From assembly GCA_963922205.1 (NCBI GenBank), contig CAWUHX010000114.1:1-64000 (forward strand): DNA of 64,000 nucleotides, in the 5' to 3' direction. This document shows, one piece after another, positions 57,301 through 64,000 of this stretch. Each line of letters begins with the position of its first letter. The stretch's first letter is position 1. The position numbers and the translations under genes are program-made. The stretch comes from Romanomermis culicivorax. Its lineage: Eukaryota; Nematoda; Enoplea; Mermithida; Mermithidae. The notes beneath the pieces were generated by a model. The model did no database searches. It was not told the origin of the DNA and saw only the letters and a list, made by a program, of their open reading frames with translations.

Positions 57301-58358
57301 TTATAGGGTGGAAAAATTATTATAATTGGGTCACACGCTATGCATAGAAGACCAAGAGAAATAAAAAGTAAAGTAAATAAAATAAAATTTGAGACCCGAA
57401 AGATAAGCAATGTGATCTGCTAAATACCGTGTTATATGTGTCAACAGTAAAATTTTGGCTTGTTTGGCCGGAAAAATGAGCAACTTGGCAAGTGCTCAGG
57501 AAAGATAAGAAAAAGTTTTGAAAAAGTGTGTTGACACACATACCGGACACAGATAACTAATCACGACCACACTTAACGTCCAGAATCAAGAGTGGAGGGT
57601 GTACTGTGCCTCATGATCGGAGATCCCGAAACTCTCAGGGGCCGTGAAAACCTCAAGGGCTGTGATACTCAAGTACCAGTACCCAGGTATACTGTAGTTA
57701 GAGTGCGTGCGAATCGCAGTCGTACTGTAACCAAAGGGCCTACGGCGCTACAGTAACCTATCTGATCACACGCAGTGAATGGAGGCTCAAATTGAAGAGA
57801 AAAATGGAAAGAAAAAGGAAAACTGAAAGCTCAGAGGAGATTTACGGCGGAATACTCGATTTACTCAACTCTGGGAATTTTATGACTCTTAGGGATTAAG
57901 TCTGGGGAAAGATCGACACCAGGGGATGAATTAAAGCTTACGGGAGTTACTATACTCATAAGGCATTAATTTACGCGCAAGAATCAGTAAATTAATCACG
58001 CATGGGGCAAATCCCAACCTACAGTAATTAAATTTTACTCAAATGCAGTGCTATCTGAGTCGGCGTTAAACTCGAATATAAGGGCCTATTCCGACCTAAG
58101 GGGCAGTGTACCTTCTTACGGGCGTATCCGCTTACATGAGGGCAAAAATTTCATCCTAAGGGTCAGTGATCCCACTCGGAATGCGAATCAGCAGACCTGA
58201 GAGAGGTTTCCCCACTCAAGTGGCGATTCTCATGATCTGATGGAGGTTTCTCCTACTCAAACCAAAAATTTACCTAATTGAAAGAGGTATCTCACTCAAA
58301 AGGGTAAAAGGTTCGTTCCCAAGGACTGTGGAGTCAGACTTAAAGGTCGATTTTCCAG
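54316..58358 (-). other. Long non-coding leader of the LTR element
   Basis: About 4 kb between primer-binding site and gag with no supported ORF. It is filled with degenerate short repeats: small stem-loops of the type CTACTC ACCAG GAGTAG at 54,942, 55,093 and 55,222; a regular hairpin/octamer array at 56,150-57,000; A-rich tracts at 57,000-57,320; and ~55-60 bp degenerate units with ACTCAA and GAGG motifs at 57,950-58,330. It may hold packaging, translation or promoter signals. Confidence 0.6.
56150..57000 (-). repeat. ~66-bp array of TGACGTCA octamers and variable hairpins
   Basis: TGACGTCA is exact at 56,167, 56,449, 56,581, 56,715 and 56,846, with 1-2 changes at 56,209, 56,323, 56,515, 56,649, 56,782, 56,910 and 56,977. 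From 56,449 on, spacing is 64-68 bp. Next to nearly every octamer is an inverted repeat whose sequence varies: AACAACAAT/ATTGTTGTT (before 56,581), AGCAACAGC/GCTGTTGCT (before 56,782), TGGCCACAT/ATGTGGCCA (before 56,846). TGACGTCA is the palindromic CREB/ATF site of animals. Confidence 0.85.
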
Positions 58359-58376
58359 CCTTGCCATGTCACATTA
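58359..58376 (-). other. Primer-binding site of the LTR element
   Basis: Immediately after the 5' LTR, with no spacer, the sense strand begins TGGCAAGGCTGGAAAATC. It starts with TGG, complementary to a tRNA 3' CCA, and would pair with a tRNA ending ...AGCCUUGCCA. The tRNA was not identified. Confidence 0.75.
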
Positions 58377-59791
58377 ACTGAAATTGGGAGCCATGTCACA
58401 TTAAGTAGATTGGTGATCAGTCACATTGATTGGAAAACCCATACCATATCCCATAGGTAATATGGTCATGACACAGTAGGTGACATGCTGTGACCCCGTG
58501 GGGTGGCTCCATTAATGGGTTTCAGTTCGGGAACCCAACCCAGCTGGTACTACCACAGGTAAACCTATGGTGTACCTCGGCCTTGTCCTAGGGTCAATGC
58601 TGTAGAATAATGGACAACGCGGCCGGGTCGGGGCTGCCAATCCCTAATCCTCATTCACCGGAATGGGGGACGGTGCCATTCGAGGAATGGCGCACTGTAG
58701 GGGACCCGATTGTTAACCTAAATTCCCTTACTGGCCCTGACATCAAGGGTCTGAGGGCTTTCTTAACTGAGGGTCCTTCCGGGGGAAAACTAGCTTAGGG
58801 GAGACTCCCACAAATATACCCTCAACAACAATAACCCCTGAGAAGACTTACGACACCTCCTCTCAAATTACTCGGCGCTGGGCGACGGGTTGGGGGTCAA
58901 ACGGGGTCCTACGGACGGCGATGTATGGGAACGGGAATCCGGGCGATTCGGTGTGGGGTTCGGCGGCTGCTGATTGGCAGGCAGTGATAACGGACGTTTC
59001 CTCGGCGAGGGGGGACGGGATTCTACAATAGACGGCGACGGGGACGGGTTCCTTCGGTCGGGTTACTGTAGGCAATGTGTGTATGTAGGCCGGGGCGAAA
59101 ATATGTAAATTTATTGGATGTACAGCAAGGCGCAGTTGACAACAATAAAATATAATAAAATTGACGACGGCGAACGCGACGTAAGGCTAAACGACGAAAA
59201 ACCAGTTAGGCCCAATAATGAGTGACAAAAAGACAAAACATGCCCTTTTAAAGGGCTCCATAAACTACAGTATGCCTTGGGCGGAGTTAACACTCCCCCA
59301 AGCTAACTTCTGCAGCGGAAATCGTTGCAGAAGATGCCTATGATCACATAGACATTTTCCAGTTCACAACGTTAAGCATTGGGGCGAGTTTTCACTCTCC
59401 ATGCTTAACATAGGAACGTCACTAGTGAGAATTTCCAACTAGTCGTTTCACGTTGCGAAACGTCGCTAGTTTTTTACTGATAAGAAGTGCACGTTGTGCT
59501 CTAATTACAGGGATGAGCTCGGAGAGCTTATCTCTAACGGAAATTCTTGACTAGCGGGCACATACCGTAGTCTACGTGTATAACAAAATAATAATTCGAA
59601 ACGGAAATAAAATGTGCGCGAAAGCAACAGAAATAAACATAAAAAGTACACAAATAAATTGCATGTAAAAAGTATAAAAACGAAACGCAAAATTGATGTA
59701 AATTACTGTAACACAAAACATAACGAAAAACATAATGGAAAATTGTGATGTGAATCACGTGACGTTCGACGAAATCCGTCGGCACGTGACA
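58377..59791 (-). repeat. 5' LTR of the gypsy-type element
   Basis: 1,415 bp, direct repeat of 43,463-44,887 with scattered substitutions and a few small indels. Ends TGTCAC / GTGACA. As the upstream LTR for minus-strand transcription it should carry the promoter; no TATA box was assigned. Confidence 0.93.
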
Positions 59792-59795
59792 CGTG

Positions 59796-60162
59796 CCACA
59801 TTCCCATCTCGCCAATTTCCCTAAAATATCCTAACACCCGAATTTTCACAATAAATTAGGCGTAACTCGCTGTTGTAGCCTCTTCTTAATGCTTGAAAAC
59901 TGAAAAATTAATGATTATGTTCCCGCCTTTTGATACTGCTAAACTTCATTTTTGTGACTGGTTTAGTTACCGATTTCCATTAAGCTTTGTATGAAGTTCC
60001 TCATTTACCAACAAAATGGTCAGAAACTTGTCGATCAAAAAATATCTGGAAATTTGTCACATGTCGCAAGTATGGCTGCTGCATTCAAATGAATGTGACC
60101 AAAGGCGTGTGTGAATACAGTGAATATTTGAATTGAAATTGAAAATGAAAAAATTGAAAAAT
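59796..60162. other. Intergenic, nothing recognised
   Basis: Right flank of the LTR element up to foldback element A3. No gene or repeat was recognised. Confidence 0.4.
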
Positions 60163-61617
60163 GAAATTCAATACAGTGAAACCCACAACAGCGAAACTCA
60201 TAATAGCGGGACTCAAAACAGCGAAGTCTCAAAACAGCGATTCTCTTTACAGCGAAGTCTCAATACAGCGATTCTCATTACAGTGAAGTCTCAATACAGC
60301 GATTCTCATTAGAGAAATGTCTTAATACGGCGATTCTCAAAAGAGCGAATGTCAATACAGCGAATACTAAAAATTTATATGCATTAGAGTAAACGCGCAC
60401 AATATGCAAATTAGGTAAATTAAAATTGTTTTTGATGGTTGAGATAGTCTATTTTTAGTTGCATTTGGCCATCTAAATTTCACATGCTTTTGTATTGCAG
60501 TTACGGTAGGTATGCACGAACGGACCATTTCAAAATCACAAAAAAATTATGTGAGAAAAACATTTTTTTGAAACGTTGGAAAAAAACAAAAGCAAAAAAT
60601 TATCATAAGGATTCTCCATTGAAGTTGTTTTGTATGCAGCTTAATTTCATTGCAAAAAAAATAAATTGATGAAATAAAATAAAATAAAATAAAATAAAAT
60701 AAAATAAAATAAAATAAAATAAAATAAAATAAAATAAAATAAAATAAAATAAATAAAATAATAGATAAAATAAAATAAAATAAAATTAAATTAAATTAAA
60801 TTAAATTAAATTAAATTAAATTAAATTAAATCAAATTAAATTAAATTAAATTAAATTAAATTAAATTAAATTAAATTAAATTAAATTAAATTAAATTAAA
60901 TTAAATTAAATTAAATTAAATTAAATTAAATTAAATTAAATTAAATTAAATTAAATTAAATTAAATTAAATTAAATTAAATTAAATTAAATTAAATAAAC
61001 AAATAAGATGAAATGAATAAAATAATTGAGCAGTAAAGGCAGAACAAAAAACGAATGATAAAAGACATGAGAAGTAAAATAGTGTAGTAAAAAGTAAGGT
61101 AAAAAATAGAACAAAAGTACGCAACCTGAACAAATTATACAAAACGTAGCACAAAATAAGAATATTCACAGAAAAAAATCGATAAAGGGAAAAAGAAACA
61201 AAAAACATGCATATGAATATGTTGATAATAAACAAACCAGAATAATCGTGAAAACACATACTATAAAATCATGTCAGAAATATGGCGATTGGTGCCAAAA
61301 TGTGTGACGACCGGGTCCACCAGATCGAAAAGGAGGACCAAATGGGCCATGTACAGAACGTACTGACCTCGATTTCTCCATCCTTAAGATAACTGTTTTG
61401 AAAATTCGTTGTTTTGAGAATCTGTTCTGATACTTCGCTGTTTTGAGAATCACTGTATTGAGACTTCGCTAAATTGAGAATCACTGTTTTGAGAATCGCT
61501 GTATTGAGACTTCGCTGAACTGAGAATCTGTGTTTTGATACTTCGCTGTTTCGAGAATCGCTGTATTGAGTTTTGCTGTTTTGAGAATCGCTGTTGCGTG
61601 TTTCGCTGAATAGGGGT
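60163..61617. mobile_element. Foldback element A3 with microsatellite core
   Basis: The left array (60,163-60,370) has units AACAGCGATTCTC and ACAGCGAAGTCTCAAT; the right array (61,385-61,615) has the inverse, TTTTGAGAATCGCTG and TATTGAGACTTCGCTG. The body is the reverse complement of A1/A2 (AATAAACAAACCAGAATAA at ~61,230; CACGAACGGACCATTTC at ~60,515). The right end CGCTGAATAGGGG is the inverse of the A1 left end. The body has no nested insertion except for expanded microsatellites. Confidence 0.85.
60664..60995. repeat. (AAAAT)n and (TTAAA)n microsatellites
   Basis: About 120 bp of AAAAT repeats followed by about 210 bp of TTAAA repeats with few interruptions, inside the body of A3. A1 and A2 have a short TTTTATTTTATT tract at the matching place, so the arrays grew within the element. 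Confidence 0.95.
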
Positions 61618-61619
61618 GA

Positions 61620-62340
61620 AACCTGATCAAAGGTTGAAAACCAAGATAGTTTTATTCTCAGATCTTTTGGAAGAAGTCATTACCAAGGATGTTCATGCAG
61701 AAAAAATTCATCAAATATTCAATACGTTTTACGTTATTTTGTTACGTTATGCGTTATTTATGTTATTTTGGATAAAACTTTCGCTACATCTGCCATTCAA
61801 AAATAATACAGTAAGGTTTCTGACGAACATGACAGAATTATCCTGTGAACATAAATAAATTTGAAATTTCAGAATTTTACTTTGACTTGAAGTTGACAAT
61901 TTTTTACTTGACTGTTTGACAGTTTTTTACTTGGCTGAGAAAGATACTCTGTCACTTCGCTCTTTTCGATTGCATTTGGTTTTATAGTTTCTTTCTTTTT
62001 CCTCGACAATGCGGAGAAAATCACCTGAATTTCAGATCGAAATTCCTAGTTTTTTTACTTCAGTTATCCCCAACGTTTTGTGCGAGAATAATTGAATTCG
62101 AATATGTTTAACTCAAGTTTTTTGAATTTTTATTGGAAAAGAATTACATTTATGTCACATACTTTTATGAGACGCTATATTTGTTATATCTAGAATAGGT
62201 CCGATTGATTGTTTTTTCTAACTGAACAAAGTGTAATTTCAAAAAGCTTAAAATTTTTCCGAAAATGCCCAGGGAAATCTGCAAAGGTCAGGTAATTGGT
62301 GCTTGGCAAACTGGCGGTACGGTGGACGAGGCTTTATAGA
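61620..62340. other. Intergenic, nothing recognised
   Basis: AT-rich flank between A3 and the 3' end of the prolyl hydroxylase gene. The plus-strand frame at 61,616-61,858 has no recognised family. Confidence 0.4.
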
Positions 62341-62342
62341 CA

Positions 62343-62348
62343 TTTATT
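62343..62348 (-). promoter_or_regulatory. Polyadenylation signal of prolyl 4-hydroxylase gene
   Basis: AATAAA on the minus strand (plus-strand TTTATT), 88 bases past the TGA stop. Confidence 0.6.
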
Positions 62349-62435
62349 CATACAATATCAAACTTCTAGCTATCCGGATAAAATACGAACAAATTTTCAG
62401 GGCACCCTGTACACAAAATAAAAGTCAAAATTTCG

Positions 62436-62724
62436 TCAATCCAACTTGAATCTCCTAGCGCTTTTGGGACAGGGCTTCCAAAATTCTTGAAAAAATTGCC
62501 GGAACCAAAAAGTGCCGATAATTTTTTCGCCGGACCACACGGGACAACCGGCGTGCGTCAATTTGGGGTCCGGTTCGTTGTCGGTCAACGTATTGAAAAA
62601 TAGCAAGGCTGAATTGGGCGGCGGTTTCGTCGCCAAACCCAAATCGGGCAAAATCGTGGCTCCACCGTTGGTCGGATTAACGAAATAGACGATCAGAGTT
62701 GCAAATCGACGACCGAATTTGGGG
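62436..62724 (-). CDS. Prolyl 4-hydroxylase alpha-type, last exon (partial gene)
   Basis: Prolyl 4-hydroxylase hydroxylates proline in collagen-like proteins in the ER, using Fe(II) and 2-oxoglutarate. This final exon starts after an acceptor (AATTTCAG, minus strand) with one base of a split codon and encodes 95 residues ending in TGA. Seen: FGRRFATLIVYF, the GGATILPDLGL strand, a SALLFF strand, the third iron ligand His in LTHAGCPVW, and the 2-oxoglutarate-binding Lys ten residues later in GEK, the same spacing as in the family. It ends FWKPCPKSARRFKLD; the FxxPC motif is typical. The HxD iron ligands and the rest of the gene must lie in earlier exons, above 62,724 and probably beyond the window. 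The preceding intron contains a hAT-like element. Confidence 0.9.
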
Positions 62725-62952
62725 CTGAAATTAGAGGGGGATTTTCATACGTTAACCAAGTGGTATATTTTCAAAAACATATCGTTCTCCAACACCGTAG
62801 CATTTTTTCGAGCAAAATTCACAAATATAGGATATATAAATCTGGATTTTAGGTCTTAGATAAAGCTAATTTGTATTTGATCAGATTTTCAGATTTTAAT
62901 GAAATTTTAAAAATTTCATTAAAATTTTAAAAATTTTAAAATCAGATTTTAA

Positions 62953-63815
62953 CAGGGCCGTGCGCAGGATTTTTTCATGGGGGGGCGGACTAGATTTTTT
63001 CACTGAATAGCCCCAGAAAATGTTGATCATACGCGGATATACTGTGTGCATCACCGTAATTTTCCTCGAAGATTTTTTCCACATGAGAACCGGAGTCAGA
63101 AACCTGCAAAAATGAGGAAAAAATTGAGAAAATTCTAGTTATGTTAGTCAAAATGGGCTCATGAAGAATATATTGGTGTTGTATAGAATGGTCCGGCGCG
63201 GAGCGCCGGAAAAATTTTTTGATTTTCACTTTCTAAAACGCTGGAAAATGAACCTTCATAACGTTGGGAAATAAATTAAAATCAGACTGATGAAGCGTAA
63301 TTTGCCTCCCATTCCGGCGCGAAGCGCCGGAAAAATTTTCGGGTTTTTGTATTTTAAAACGCTGAAAAATAAATCTTTCCAACAGATAATTCGTGAACAA
63401 ATGTTTTGAAATCGCGTTCTAGAGTAATGTCTTCAATTTCCTCCTTCAATAAACGCAAAAGTTCAGATTGCAAACGTTAAAAAAATTCCAATCATCGAGG
63501 GAAAAAATTGAGAGACTTGATGAAAAATCTCTATTTTCGGCGATATAATTGACTGTAAACGATTAGAAAATGAAACGAGCTAGCTTGATTGATGGAAACT
63601 GTTGAGCATCAATTAGTAAGTCGAAGTAGATATGCTAACGGCCGCACCTGATAGAATATAGTTATAATTATACCCATGACCGGCGCGAAGCGCCGGAAAA
63701 TTTTGAGATTTTGACCTTTTAAAGTCCACCAAAACGCATGTTTTCGGTTTAGAGTTACTGCCTCAATGGGGGGGGGGGGCGGCCGCCCCCCCGCCCCCCC
63801 TTGCGCACGGCCATG
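62953..63815. mobile_element. hAT-like element with CAGGGCCGTGCGCA ends
   Basis: An 863-bp element with inverted ends CAGGGCCGTGCGCA and (inverse) CATGGCCGTGCGCA, and perfect 8-bp duplications GATTTTAA (62,945-62,952 and 63,816-63,823). It contains three copies of the hairpin CCGGCGCGRAGCGCCGG (63,193, 63,314, 63,680), each followed by an AAAATTTT tract, and G/C homopolymer runs near its ends. No transposase. It lies in an intron of, or just upstream of, the partial prolyl hydroxylase gene. Confidence 0.92.
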
Positions 63816-63823
63816 GATTTTAA

Positions 63824-64000
63824 TGTTCTACCGAATGGTATAAATTTCATTCGCTCGTTAGAATTTAAGCTAATTTTCATCCTATTTTTCTCTTGTTGAC
63901 CACAATAAAGTGTGAATTCGGTAAAAAAATATCACTTTAGGTTTTCCTGCATAACTTCTGTTCTATTTCACACTTCGATGCAACGTTTAACCGGAACCTG
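63824..64000. other. Window end, no exon assigned
   Basis: Probably intron of the prolyl 4-hydroxylase gene. No convincing exon of that gene is visible. Confidence 0.35.

Larger units (their letters stand above)
43463..59791 (-). mobile_element. Ty3/gypsy-type LTR element with env between gag and pol
   Basis: A full-length 16.3-kb insertion. Both LTRs run TGTCAC...GTGACA and the insertion is flanked by the 4-bp duplication CGTG (43,459-43,462 and 59,792-59,795). Sense is the minus strand: LTR 59,791-58,377, primer site, ~4-kb leader, gag, small spliced ORF, envelope-like glycoprotein, a long ORF with envelope anchor, two proteases, RT and RNase H, then integrase and LTR 44,887-43,463. The RT-RNase H-integrase order and integrase features fit Ty3/gypsy. 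This copy is defective: a 68-bp duplication before integrase, stops in integrase, an amber codon in envelope and a changed RT motif. The two LTRs differ at only a few dozen positions by eye, so the insertion is fairly recent. Confidence 0.92.

Overview
This window looks like the genome of a small animal, most likely an arthropod. It has spliced genes with short introns, animal-type serrate/ARS2, gamma-glutamyl hydrolase and prolyl 4-hydroxylase genes, an eukaryotic 7SL (SRP) RNA gene, many hAT-like DNA elements, a non-LTR retrotransposon tail and a large Ty3/gypsy-type LTR element. The first 25 bases match the SMART-type amplification primer used in low-input library kits, so the window starts at a contig end built from amplified DNA. 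The species cannot be named from the sequence.

Layout. 1-8,480: AT-rich tandem and inverted repeats with no gene. 8,931-10,379: an element with long inverted ends. 10,400-13,190: nothing recognised. 13,194-13,495 (-): 7SL RNA. 14,084-19,012: several short transposons. 19,219-28,232 (+): serrate/ARS2, 18 exons, introns filled with transposon copies. 28,585-33,290: nested foldback elements whose ends are arrays of 15/16-bp units. 33,557-36,118: a hAT-like element, a 5'-truncated non-LTR retrotransposon and another short hAT-like copy. 36,344-41,779 (+): gamma-glutamyl hydrolase, 4 exons. 42,538-43,251: a hAT-like candidate. 43,463-59,791 (-): a 16.3-kb LTR retrotransposon with 1.4-kb LTRs. 60,163-61,615: a further foldback element with microsatellites. 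62,436-62,724 (-): last exon of a prolyl 4-hydroxylase alpha-type gene that continues beyond the window, with a hAT-like element in its intron.

The most unusual object is the LTR element. Read on the minus strand its order is LTR, 4-kb non-coding leader, gag, a small spliced ORF, an envelope-like glycoprotein, then one long ORF that begins with the envelope stem and membrane anchor and runs into two retropepsin domains, reverse transcriptase and RNase H, followed by integrase and LTR. Envelope therefore lies between gag and pol, in the same frame as pol. This copy is damaged (a 68-bp duplication, in-frame stops, an altered RT active site). Its leader carries a regular ~66-bp array in which a conserved TGACGTCA octamer alternates with hairpins whose stems differ in sequence but keep pairing.

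The second theme is non-autonomous DNA elements: at least five hAT-like families with 8-bp target duplications, several sharing an internal GGCGC-GAA-GCGCC hairpin, and at least three foldback families with inverted terminal arrays of 15/16-bp units around a common AAT(T)CGC core.
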